The notes below the pieces were generated by a model, which was given only the letters and a program-made list of their open reading frames with translations, did not search any database and was not told where the DNA came from. A stretch of 29,574 nucleotides of DNA from an uncultured Oscillibacter sp. (lineage in GTDB: Bacteria; Bacillota; Clostridia; Oscillospirales; Oscillospiraceae), in contig CABSFC010000022.1 of assembly GCA_902476875.1 (NCBI GenBank), positions 1 to 29,574 of the forward strand, read 5' to 3'. The position numbers were made by a program, and so were the translations under genes. Below are positions 15,355 to 22,118 of the stretch, piece by piece. Each line of letters starts with the position of its first letter. Positions within the stretch are counted from its first letter, which is position 1.

Positions 15355-16016
15355 GAAACATACATCTCCTCCCACAGAGAGCCCGCGACCACCGGGCAGT
15401 CCAGCAGCTTCGCCAGCGCCCGGGCCTCGCTTCGGTCTCTCTCTGTCTCCACTTGGTTTACATAAACTTTATGATGCAGTGCCTCTTTCTTCAGGACCGC
15501 CGCCTCCGTCTCCGGTGTGAGCGGCGCATCCACCGGCACGCCCGCAAGACGGGCGTACAACTCCGGCCGGTGGGCCGCCTGACTGACAGACTGTCCAAAG
15601 CCGGAGGCCCCCACCACGCAGATCACCTGGTTCGCCATGGCCGGAATCACCGGCTCATGGGGCGCGTGGGCCTTCATAGGCCGTCGGGCGGCCCCGTCCG
15701 CCTCCACCAGCACATAGTCGAAGCGCTCCGCCAGCCGCTCCATGGGCGCGTCCAGCGCCGTCAGCTTTCCCGTGCCGGGAACGTCCCTTCCGGCGCAGAG
15801 CAGGCGGTGGTCCCGCCCCAGCGCTTCCAGCTCGTCAAGCCCCCGGGCACAGGGCAGACCCGAAAACGGGAGGATCTTCGTGGTGGTGCACAGCAACACG
15901 GAGTGGGCGGCGGAAAGCTCCTCCCCCAGCGTCCGCAGCAGGGTCGTCTTGCCCCCTCCGCCAATGACAGCGGTGACGCCGGGCCGGATGTTCAGAAGAT
16001 CCGATGCCTTCAACAT
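15342..16016 (-). CDS. yqeC: Selenium-dependent molybdenum hydroxylase accessory protein YqeC
   Basis: This 224-residue putative nucleotide-binding protein has a P-loop GGGGKTT at 19-25 and the family signature VEADGAARRPMKAHAPHEP (about 104-122), which identifies YqeC. A second conserved stretch VVGASGFGQSVSQAAHRPEL follows. It is a proposed maturation factor of selenium-dependent molybdenum hydroxylases, possibly an NTPase, with its biochemistry unproven. ATG 16016 has a G-rich ribosome site four bases away. It is the first gene of the minus-strand unit and is divergent from moaA. The 3' end overlaps yqeB by 13 bp. Confidence 0.93.
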   Translation of the reverse strand: MLKASDLLNIRPGVTAVIGGGGKTTLLRTLGEELSAAHSVLLCTTTKILPFSGLPCARGLDELEALGRDHRLLCAGRDVPGTGKLTALDAPMERLAERFDYVLVEADGAARRPMKAHAPHEPVIPAMANQVICVVGASGFGQSVSQAAHRPELYARLAGVPVDAPLTPETEAAVLKKEALHHKVYVNQVETERDRSEARALAKLLDCPVVAGSLWEEMYVSCWL

Positions 16017-16042
16017 GCCGCCCCCTTCGTTCTCTTTTTATA

Positions 16043-16071
16043 AGAATACCATGTCTTCCGCAAAAGCGCAA
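16043..16071 (-). promoter_or_regulatory. Possible promoter of the yqeC-yqeB-selD unit
   Basis: Minus strand: TTGCGC (16071-16066), a 17-bp spacer and TATTCT (16048-16043). Both hexamers are weak matches. An alternative is TTGCGG with TATAAA at a 15-bp spacing in the same stretch. Confidence 0.35.
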
Positions 16072-16105
16072 GGCCATGCCGCCCAAAAAAGGTCGACCTT
16101 TTCTC

Positions 16106-16133
16106 TTGACTTTTTTCCGTATTCTGCTATGAT
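16106..16133 (+). promoter_or_regulatory. Promoter of the moaA operon
   Basis: TTGACT (16106-16111), a 16-bp spacer and TATGAT (16128-16133), about 45 bp before moaA. It shares the 164-bp divergent region with yqeC. Confidence 0.7.
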
Positions 16134-16180
16134 GATACTATCGTTTATCTCAAACAAGAATCACGAAGGAGAGCGCCTGC

Positions 16181-17125
16181 ATGCGGGACGGCAGCGGACG
16201 GACAATTGATTATTTACGGCTGTCCGTGACGGACTTGTGCAATTACCGCTGCCGGTACTGTATGCCGGAGGAGGGCGTGTGCAAGCGCACTCACGGAGAG
16301 ATTTTGTCCGTAGAGGAGCTTGCGGAGATCGGGTCAGCCGCCGTTCGGTGTGGTATAAAGAAGATTCGCTTAACAGGTGGCGAACCGCTGGTACGCCGCG
16401 GAATTCTGGAGCTCTGCCGCCAGCTGCGTGCCATTTCGGGGCTGGAGGAGCTGTGCCTCACCACCAACGGAAGCCTCCTCTCCTCGCTGGCGCGGCCCTT
16501 GCGGGAGGCCGGCGTGGACCGGCTGAACGTCAGCCTGGACACCCTGCGGCCGGAGCGGTTTCGTGACATGACCCGGCTGGGACAGCTTTCGGACGTACTA
16601 AACGGTCTGAAAGCCGCCGGGGACGCCGGATTTCGGAATTTGAAGCTGGATACCGTCCTGATCGGCGGCTTTAACGACGACGAGATCGGCGATTTTCTGG
16701 CTCTGACGATGGAACATCCCTGGGAGGTCCGCTTCATTGAGCTGATGCCCATGGGCCCCTGTGCGACCTGGGAGAGCGGCTGCTTTCTGCCGGCGGATAC
16801 TATACTGAAAAGTAATTTTGCTTTACAGGAAATTGAGCCCAAGGGCGTGGCCCGGCGGTACCGCCTGCCGGGCGCGAAGGGCACGGTGGGGCTGATTTCC
16901 CCCATCAGCCACGAGTTCTGCGGGGCGTGCCGCCGCATCCGGGTGACGGCAGACGGCAAACTGAAAGGCTGCCTCCACAGCCGGGAAGAGCTGTCCCTCC
17001 GGGGGCTCCACGGTGAGGCGCTGGAGACCGCCATCCGGCAGGGCATCCTGCAAAAGCCCCGGCGGCACCACCTGGCGGAGCGCCCCAGCGACACGCCCCG
17101 GAACATGAATCAAATTGGAGGATGA
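16181..17125 (+). CDS. moaA: GTP 3',8-cyclase MoaA (molybdenum cofactor synthesis, step 1)
   Basis: This 314-residue radical SAM enzyme converts GTP to the 3',8-cyclo intermediate of molybdopterin. The N-terminal 4Fe-4S motif is CNYRCRYC (Cys20, 24, 27), SAM-binding LTGGEPL is at 64-70, and the C-terminal GTP-side cluster has Cys247, Cys250 (HEFCGACRR) and Cys264 (KGCLHS). The essential C-terminal Gly-Gly is present (QIGG). It is slightly shorter than E. coli MoaA (329). ATG 16181 follows GAAGGAGAG. The stop codon overlaps the moaC ribosome site, and moaC starts 4 bp later, so the pair is co-translated. Confidence 0.96.
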   Translation: MRDGSGRTIDYLRLSVTDLCNYRCRYCMPEEGVCKRTHGEILSVEELAEIGSAAVRCGIKKIRLTGGEPLVRRGILELCRQLRAISGLEELCLTTNGSLLSSLARPLREAGVDRLNVSLDTLRPERFRDMTRLGQLSDVLNGLKAAGDAGFRNLKLDTVLIGGFNDDEIGDFLALTMEHPWEVRFIELMPMGPCATWESGCFLPADTILKSNFALQEIEPKGVARRYRLPGAKGTVGLISPISHEFCGACRRIRVTADGKLKGCLHSREELSLRGLHGEALETAIRQGILQKPRRHHLAERPSDTPRNMNQIGG

Positions 17126-17129
17126 TACA

Positions 17130-17609
17130 ATGGCGGAGCTGACCCATTTCAATGAACAGGGCCGTGCCCGCATGGTGGATGTGACGGAAAAGGCCATCAC
17201 CCACCGTAGAGCTGTCGCTGCCGGACAGATTCACATGGCCCCGGAGACCCTGGCGAAGATCAAAGCCGGGACCATGAAAAAGGGCGACGTGCTGGCCGTT
17301 GCCCAGGTGGCGGGCATCCAGGCAGCCAAGCACAATTGGGAGCTGATCCCCATGTGCCACCCCCTGCCCCTGACAGGCATTGACATCGCCTTTGCCCTGT
17401 CCGACGAGCCCTGCATGGTGGAAATCAAAGCCACGGTCACCTGTACCGGCGTCACCGGCGTGGAGATGGAGGCCCTGACCGCCGTCTCCGTGGCGGCGCT
17501 GACCATCTACGACATGTGCAAGGCCGTCCAGAAGGACATGCGCGTCACCAACATCCGCCTGCTGCAAAAAAGCGGCGGCAAGAGCGGAGATTACATCGCG
17601 GAGGAATGA
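17130..17609 (+). CDS. moaC: Cyclic pyranopterin monophosphate synthase MoaC
   Basis: This 159-residue enzyme turns the MoaA product into cyclic pyranopterin monophosphate. Active-site positions match E. coli numbering exactly: Lys51, His77 in MCHPL, Glu112 and Glu114 in TGVEMEAL, Asp128 and Lys131 in YDMCKA. ATG 17130 has TTGGAGG upstream, formed by the end of moaA; a TTG at 17115 would also be in frame but would hide this site. It ends beside the MOSC gene, whose ATG is 3 bp after the stop. Confidence 0.97.
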   Translation: MAELTHFNEQGRARMVDVTEKAITHRRAVAAGQIHMAPETLAKIKAGTMKKGDVLAVAQVAGIQAAKHNWELIPMCHPLPLTGIDIAFALSDEPCMVEIKATVTCTGVTGVEMEALTAVSVAALTIYDMCKAVQKDMRVTNIRLLQKSGGKSGDYIAEE

Positions 17610-17611
17610 CC

Positions 17612-18055
17612 ATGGCAACCGTCGTATCCGTCAATATCAGCCAGCGCAAGGGAGAGCAGAAGCACCCCGTGCCTGAAATTCAACTGAAGCTCCGCCACGG
17701 CATCGTGGGGGACGCCCACGCCGGAAACTGGCACCGCCAGATCAGCCTGCTGGCGGAGGAGAGCGTGGACGCCATGCGGGTAAGTTGCCCCCTACCCCTG
17801 GACGCCGGGGTGTTCGCGGAGAACATCAACACCGTGGGCATTGACCTGAAAAGCCTGCCCGTCGGTACCCATCTCCGCGTCGGTGAGACCGAGGTGGAGG
17901 TCACCCAGATCGGCAAGGAGTGCCACAGCGACTGCGCCATCAAAAAAGCCGTGGGCAAGTGCGTCATGCCCACGGAAGGTATTTTCGCCATCGTCATCCG
18001 GGAGGGCGTTGTCCATCCCGGCGATGAGATCGAAATTCTGGGGGGAGCTACATGA
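17612..18055 (+). CDS. MOSC domain protein
   Basis: This 147-residue stand-alone MOSC domain (molybdenum cofactor sulfurase C-terminal) has GIVGDAHAGNWHRQISLLA, FAENI and GKECHSDCAI, the last containing the conserved sulfur-carrying Cys (Cys104, with Cys108). MOSC domains bind molybdopterin and handle sulfur, and by extension could handle selenium, on the cofactor. Single-domain clostridial copies next to moaC are common, but their step is unproven. ATG 17612 has GGAGG 7 nt upstream; ATG 17606 is too close to it. The gene overlaps the next start (ATGA at 18052-18055). Confidence 0.9.
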   Translation: MATVVSVNISQRKGEQKHPVPEIQLKLRHGIVGDAHAGNWHRQISLLAEESVDAMRVSCPLPLDAGVFAENINTVGIDLKSLPVGTHLRVGETEVEVTQIGKECHSDCAIKKAVGKCVMPTEGIFAIVIREGVVHPGDEIEILGGAT

Positions 18056-19071
18056 AACTGATTCGAACGGAGGACGCCGTGGGCCACGTCCTGTGCCACG
18101 ACATGACCCAGATCATCAAGGACAAGTACAAGGACGCCCGGTTCCGCAAGGGCCACGTGGTGACGGAGGCGGACATCCCTGTCCTGCTGTCCATGGGCAA
18201 GGAGAATCTCTATGTCTGGGAGATGACCCCCGGCATGGTCCACGAGGACGACGCGGCGGAGCGGCTGCTGGCCCTGTGTGAAAACGCTAACATGACCCGC
18301 GGCGAGACCAAGGAGGGCAAGATCGAGCTGAAAGCCGCCTGTGACGGCCTGTTCCGGGTAAACAGTGAAAAGCTCATCGCCGTCAACTCCCGGGAGGATA
18401 TCATGATCGCCACCCGCAGGGGCAACACCGCCGTCCGCAAGGGCGACAAGCTGGCAGGCATGCGGGTCATCCCTCTGGTCATTGAGGAGGAAAAGCTCCG
18501 CGCCGCCGAGGAGGCCGCGGGCAGCGCTCCCCTGCTGGAGCTGCTGCCCTATGTGAAGAAAACCGCCGCCATCATCGCCACCGGCAGCGAGGTGAAAAAG
18601 GGCCTGATCCAGGATACCTTCACCCCCGTGGTGAAGGACAAGCTGGCGGCCTACGGCATTGAGACATTGTCCGTTACTTACTCCGGCGACGGCGTGGACA
18701 ATGTGGCGGACGCCATTGCAATGGCCCGGAAGACCGGGGCGGACATCATCCTCTGCACCGGCGGCATGAGCGTGGACCCCGACGATAACACCCCCGGCGG
18801 CATCAGGGCCAGCGGCGCCCGCATCGTGACCTACGGCGCCCCGGTTCTCCCCGGCGCCATGTTCCTGCTGGGCTATTACGACGACGGCACGGCGGCCATG
18901 GGCCTGCCCGGCTGCGTCATGTACGCCGGAGCCACCATCTTCGACCTGATTCTGCCCCGTGTGGCCGCCGGCGTGGAGGTCACCCGGGCGGACGTCGCCG
19001 CCATGGGAGAGGGCGGATTGTGCCTGGGCTGCAAGCCCTGCCACTGGCCCATCTGCCCCTTTGGAAAATAA
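18052..19071 (+). CDS. Molybdopterin-binding protein, MoeA/MogA-like, with cysteine-rich C-terminus
   Basis: This 339-residue protein carries a MoCF-biosynthesis (MoeA/MogA-like) domain in its second half: IIATGSEVKKG (about 184-194) and ILCTGGMSVDPDDNTP (about 240-255) are the molybdopterin-binding loops. The first half is not a full MoeA N-terminus, and the protein is shorter than MoeA (about 410). The last residues, LCLGCKPCHWPICPFGK, contain Cys324, 327, 330 and 335, a possible iron-sulfur or metal site. It may insert Mo or act in later cofactor tailoring. ATG 18052 overlaps the MOSC stop by 4 bp. It is the last gene of the moaA operon. Confidence 0.88.
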   Translation: MKLIRTEDAVGHVLCHDMTQIIKDKYKDARFRKGHVVTEADIPVLLSMGKENLYVWEMTPGMVHEDDAAERLLALCENANMTRGETKEGKIELKAACDGLFRVNSEKLIAVNSREDIMIATRRGNTAVRKGDKLAGMRVIPLVIEEEKLRAAEEAAGSAPLLELLPYVKKTAAIIATGSEVKKGLIQDTFTPVVKDKLAAYGIETLSVTYSGDGVDNVADAIAMARKTGADIILCTGGMSVDPDDNTPGGIRASGARIVTYGAPVLPGAMFLLGYYDDGTAAMGLPGCVMYAGATIFDLILPRVAAGVEVTRADVAAMGEGGLCLGCKPCHWPICPFGK

Positions 19072-19077
19072 AGCGTA

Positions 19078-19103
19078 GCGCCGGGGTTCCGGCGCGGCTT
19101 TTT
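19078..19103 (+). terminator. Terminator of the moaA operon
   Basis: A 7-bp GC stem (19078-19084 with 19089-19095), GGTT loop, then GGC and TTTTT (19099-19103). Confidence 0.85.
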
Positions 19104-19145
19104 GAAAAACGTTCATCTCAATTGAGTATCACGGTGTGTTCCCCC

Positions 19146-19174
19146 TTGCGGGTCACAATAGAATCCTGTATGAT
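19146..19174 (+). promoter_or_regulatory. Promoter of modA
   Basis: TTGCGG (19146-19151), a 17-bp spacer and TATGAT (19169-19174). A perfect 10-bp palindrome CTCAATTGAG (19117-19126) lies 20 bp upstream and could be an operator; no regulator is identified. Confidence 0.6.
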
Positions 19175-19191
19175 AGAAAGGAAGTTATTTG

Positions 19192-20031
19192 ATGAAAAAG
19201 CTGTTTTCTTTCCTCCTAGCACTGTGTCTGGTGCTGTCCCTGGCCGCCTGCGGCGGGCAGAAGACGACGGAAGACACCACCCCCGCTGAACCCGACACCT
19301 CCACCGAAGAGCCCGCCGCCGAGCCGGTGGAGCTAACTGTCTTTGCCGCCGCCTCCATGACGGAGACCATGGATCAGATCATCGCGCTGTACAAGGACGT
19401 TGCCCCCAACGTGACCATCACGCCTACTTACGACTCCTCCGGCACTCTGTTGACCCAGATCCAGGAGGGCGCGGACTGCGACCTGTTTATCTCCGCCGCT
19501 CCCAAGCAGATGAACACCCTGGAAGAGGAAGGCGGTCTTCTGGAGGGCACCCGTCTGGACCTGCTGGAGAACAAGGTGACGTTGTCCGTGCCCGAGGGCA
19601 ACCCCGCCGGCATTGAGACCTTCGACCAGCTGGCGGAGCTGCTGAAGAGCGGCGATGTCCTGCTTGCCATGGGCAACAGCGACGTGCCCGTGGGCCAGTA
19701 CACCCAGAAGATCTTCGATTTCTACGGCCTGGACGAGGCCGCTCTGGCCTCCGCCGGCGTGCTGACCTACGGCTCCAACGTGAAGGAAGTCACCACCCAG
19801 GTCTCCGAGGCCACCGTGGATTGCGGCATTATCTACGGCACCGACGCTTTCTCCGCCGGTCTGACCGTGGTGGACAGCGCCACCGCCGAGATGTGCGGCC
19901 AGGTCATCTACCCCGCCGCCGTCCTGGCCGAGAGCCAGAACGCCGAAGCGGCCCAGGCTTTCCTGGAGTACCTGACTGGTGATGAAGCCTCCGCCGTGTT
20001 CGAGGGCGTTGGGTTCTCCCCCCTGAGCTAA
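19192..20031 (+). CDS. modA: Molybdate-binding lipoprotein ModA
   Basis: This 279-residue substrate-binding lipoprotein has a signal peptide with lipobox LAAC (Cys20), a Thr/Glu/Pro-rich linker, and the ModA fold: VFAAASMTETMDQI, PTYDSSGTLLTQI and ADCDLFISAAPKQM (oxyanion-binding Ser residues), then GNSDVPVGQYTQ and DCGIIYGTDA. It captures molybdate (and tungstate) for ModBC. ATG 19192 has GAAAGGAAG upstream; the preceding TTG at 19189 is less likely. It has its own promoter and terminator, so it is made separately from modBC. Confidence 0.95.
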   Translation: MKKLFSFLLALCLVLSLAACGGQKTTEDTTPAEPDTSTEEPAAEPVELTVFAAASMTETMDQIIALYKDVAPNVTITPTYDSSGTLLTQIQEGADCDLFISAAPKQMNTLEEEGGLLEGTRLDLLENKVTLSVPEGNPAGIETFDQLAELLKSGDVLLAMGNSDVPVGQYTQKIFDFYGLDEAALASAGVLTYGSNVKEVTTQVSEATVDCGIIYGTDAFSAGLTVVDSATAEMCGQVIYPAAVLAESQNAEAAQAFLEYLTGDEASAVFEGVGFSPLS

Positions 20032-20044
20032 CTTCTTAACTCCC

Positions 20045-20071
20045 AAAAGGCGGGGCAGCACCCCGCCTTTT
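20045..20071 (+). terminator. Terminator of modA
   Basis: An 11-bp stem (20045-20055 with 20061-20071), CAGCA loop, ending in TTTT. A second small hairpin, CCCCG-TTA-CGGGG (20074-20086), follows directly. Confidence 0.88.
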
Positions 20072-20105
20072 CTCCCCGTTACGGGGTTTCTCTGCCTGTG
20101 ATCGC

Positions 20106-20134
20106 TTGACGCCGCTTTCGCGGCGGTGTAAAAT
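20106..20134 (+). promoter_or_regulatory. Candidate modB promoter, upstream copy (P-A)
   Basis: TTGACG (20106-20111), a 17-bp spacer and TAAAAT (20129-20134). The spacer holds a perfect inverted repeat, CGCCGC-TTTC-GCGGCG (20110-20125). The -10 belongs to repeat copy A. A transcript from here would cross the hairpin block before reaching modB. Confidence 0.55.
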
Positions 20135-20204
20135 TTTCCCTCTCGGGAGGTGACGCTCTTTGGATTGGTATCCCCTCTATAACTCATTAAGAATCGCCGC
20201 CATT
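20126..20204 (+). repeat. 79-bp direct repeat, copy A
   Basis: It is identical over all 79 bases to 20348-20426. It carries a -10 element, the CCTC-TCGG-GAGG ribosome-site hairpin, a TTG start and the first 15 codons of modB. The offset between copies is 222 bp. Confidence 0.97.
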
Positions 20205-20249
20205 GTCCCATTGGGCGTTCGCCCAATGGGAACCCTGTATCCGACTTGA
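20160..20249 (+). pseudogene. Truncated duplicate of the modB 5' end (29 codons)
   Basis: It starts at TTG 20160 with the same GGGAGG site as modB. The first 15 residues (MDWYPLYNSLRIAAI) are those of ModB; the frame then runs into the hairpin block (VPLGVRPMGTLYPT) and stops at TGA 20247. It is a remnant of the duplication, but could be translated as an upstream leader peptide since its initiation site is intact. Confidence 0.75.
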
Positions 20250-20347
20250 GCGGCCAGGCAAAGCCCGCCCGCTCCAAGGTTTTTCCTTTGGAAAAACGCT
20301 TGACGCCGTTTCCGGCGGCGCGTCTTTGACGCTGCGTGGAAATGGCT
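20205..20347 (+). repeat. 143-bp hairpin-rich block between the two repeat copies
   Basis: There is no gene here. Consecutive inverted repeats are visible: a 12-bp-arm palindrome at 20206-20231; GAGCGG with CCGCTC (20248-20253 / 20269-20274); GTTTTTCC-TTT-GGAAAAAC (20279-20297); and CGCCG-TTTC-CGGCG (20304-20317), which resembles the spacer hairpin of P-A. The segment CGCTTGACGCCG occurs both here and just before copy A. It may be a small non-coding dispersed element. Confidence 0.8.
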
Positions 20348-20356
20348 GTGTAAAAT
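20326..20356 (+). promoter_or_regulatory. Candidate modB promoter, downstream copy (P-B)
   Basis: TTGACG (20326-20331) and TAAAAT (20351-20356) are separated by 19 bp, less favourable than the 17 bp of the upstream copy. Confidence 0.4.
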
Positions 20357-20426
20357 TTTCCCTCTCGGGAGGTGACGCTCTTTGGATTGGTATCCCCTCT
20401 ATAACTCATTAAGAATCGCCGCCATT
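20348..20426 (+). repeat. 79-bp direct repeat, copy B (functional modB start)
   Basis: Identical to 20126-20204. It contains the ribosome site GGGAGG (20367-20372) and the TTG start of modB at 20382. It is bracketed by a 12-bp inverted repeat, CGTGGAAATGGC (20335-20346) and its complement (20421-20432). Confidence 0.97.
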
Positions 20427-21062
20427 TCCACGGTGGCCGTCTTTTTTCTGGGGCTGGCGGCGGCCTACTACATCGCCAAGCTGCCCCGGCTGGTGAAGGG
20501 CGTGCTGGACGTGGTGCTGACGCTGCCACTGGTGCTGCCGCCCACGGTCGTCGGCTGGCTGCTGCTGGTTCTGCTGGGGCCGAAGCGGCCTCTGGGCCTG
20601 TGGGTGCTGGATACCTTCGGCGTCAAGCTGGTGATGACCTGGTGGTCCGCCATCTTCGCAACCGTGGTGGTAGCCTTTCCGCTGATGTACCGCACCGCCC
20701 GGGGCGCGTTTGAGAGCTTCGACCAGAACCTGGCGGACGCCGGGCGGACACTGGGCCGCTCCAACACCTGGGTGTTCTGGCGGGTGCGGATGCCCTGTTG
20801 CCGTCAGGGCATCCTGGCGGGCACGGTGCTGGCTTTCGCCCGGGCCCTGGGCGAGTACGGCGCCACCTCCATGGTGGCGGGCTACACCCCCGGCCGCACC
20901 GCTACCATCTCCACCACCGTCTATCAACTGTGGCGGACCAACGACGACGCCGGGGCCCTGCGGTGGGTGCTGGTCAACGTGGCGATCTCCGCCGTCTTTC
21001 TGCTGACGGTGAACCTGCTGGAGACCCGCCAGCGGCAGGGCAAGAAAGGAGGCGGACGCTGA
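20382..21062 (+). CDS. modB: Molybdate ABC transporter permease ModB
   Basis: This 226-residue permease has about five helices. Family blocks are LTLPLVLPPTVVGWLLL, FESFDQNLADAGRTLG (the EAA-type loop that contacts ModC) and FARALGEYGATSMVAG. It takes molybdate from ModA across the membrane. The start is TTG 20382 with GGGAGG 9 nt upstream; no ATG lies near. The ribosome site can pair with CCTC just before it. It overlaps modC by 1 bp (TGATG). The upstream 350 bp contain the duplication described separately. Confidence 0.94.
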   Translation: MDWYPLYNSLRIAAISTVAVFFLGLAAAYYIAKLPRLVKGVLDVVLTLPLVLPPTVVGWLLLVLLGPKRPLGLWVLDTFGVKLVMTWWSAIFATVVVAFPLMYRTARGAFESFDQNLADAGRTLGRSNTWVFWRVRMPCCRQGILAGTVLAFARALGEYGATSMVAGYTPGRTATISTTVYQLWRTNDDAGALRWVLVNVAISAVFLLTVNLLETRQRQGKKGGGR

Positions 21063-22105
21063 TGGCCATTTCCGTGGATATCCGAAAACGCCTGGGGAAC
21101 TTCCATTTGGATGTGCAGTTCGAGGCGGAAAACGAGCGTCTGGCCCTGCTGGGCGCCTCCGGCTGCGGCAAGTCCGTGACGCTGCGGTGCATCGCGGGCA
21201 TCCTGACGCCGGACGAGGGGCGGATCGTGCTGGACGGCGTCACCCTGTTTGACAGCGCCGCCAGAATCGACCTGCCGCCTCAGAAGCGGAACGTGGGGTA
21301 CCTGTTCCAGCAGTACGCCCTGTTCCCCAATATGACCGTCCGGCAGAACATTTCCGTGGGCGTGCGGGACCGCAGCAAGCGCCGGACTGTGGCGGAGGAG
21401 AAGCTCCGCCAGTTCCAGCTGGAGGACGTGTCGGAGAAGAAGCCCTGGCAGATCTCCGGCGGCCAGCAGCAGCGAACCGCCCTGGCCCGCATCCTGGCGT
21501 CGGAGCCCAAGGCGGTCTTGCTGGACGAGCCCTTCTCCGCCCTGGACAGCTACCTGAAGTACCAGCTGGAGCTGGAGCTGATGGAGACGCTGGAGCAGTT
21601 CCCCGGCACCGTTCTGTGGGTCTCCCACGACCGGGGCGAGGTGTTCCGCAACTGCCAGCGGGTGTGCGTGCTGGACCGGGGGCGGTCCCAGCCTGTCCAG
21701 ACGCTGGACGACCTGTTCCACCGCCCGGACACCGAGGCGGCGGCCCGGCTCTCCGGCTGCAAGAACTACGCTGATGCCCAGCCGAAGGGCAATTCCGTGT
21801 TCCTGCCTGACTGGGACATCACGCTGAACTGCGGCGTTCCGGTACCCCCGGAAGTCCGCCGCGTCGGCATCCGGGCCCACCACGTCCATTTTGCGGAGCC
21901 AGGCGTGGAGAACACATTCGTCTGCGCGGTGGCGCGGGTGGTGGAGGATGTGTTCTCCACCATCGTACTGCTGCGGCCCGTCCACGCAAAGCCGGACGCG
22001 CCATTGCTGCGGATGGAACTGGACAAAGCCGTCTGGCAGGCGGCGCCGGATAAAGGCAAAGTCACCGTCTCCATCGCCCCCCAGGACATTCTGCTGCTGA
22101 AATAA
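21062..22105 (+). CDS. modC: Molybdate ABC transporter ATP-binding protein ModC
   Basis: This 347-residue ATPase has Walker A GASGCGKS (31-38), Q-loop Gln83, signature ISGGQ (131-135), Walker B VLLDEP (152-157) and H-loop His189. The C-terminal 110 residues resemble a degenerate molybdate/TOBE-type regulatory domain rather than a clear mop repeat. ATG 21062 overlaps the modB stop, with AAGGAGG 9 nt upstream. It powers ModAB. mogA follows after 13 bp. Confidence 0.94.
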   Translation: MAISVDIRKRLGNFHLDVQFEAENERLALLGASGCGKSVTLRCIAGILTPDEGRIVLDGVTLFDSAARIDLPPQKRNVGYLFQQYALFPNMTVRQNISVGVRDRSKRRTVAEEKLRQFQLEDVSEKKPWQISGGQQQRTALARILASEPKAVLLDEPFSALDSYLKYQLELELMETLEQFPGTVLWVSHDRGEVFRNCQRVCVLDRGRSQPVQTLDDLFHRPDTEAAARLSGCKNYADAQPKGNSVFLPDWDITLNCGVPVPPEVRRVGIRAHHVHFAEPGVENTFVCAVARVVEDVFSTIVLLRPVHAKPDAPLLRMELDKAVWQAAPDKGKVTVSIAPQDILLLK

Positions 22106-22118
22106 GGAGGAGATCACC

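Noticed and set aside
20205..20347. Insertion sequence
   Set aside because: At 143 bp there is no transposase frame, and I cannot define matching terminal repeats at its ends.
20126..20426. CRISPR array
   Set aside because: There are only two copies of a 79-bp repeat, the second lies in modB coding sequence, and no cas genes are present.
20335..20432. Phase-variable invertible promoter
   Set aside because: The inverted repeat brackets the ribosome site and start codons; inversion would destroy the modB frame, and no recombinase gene is nearby. The pairing itself is kept as a finding.
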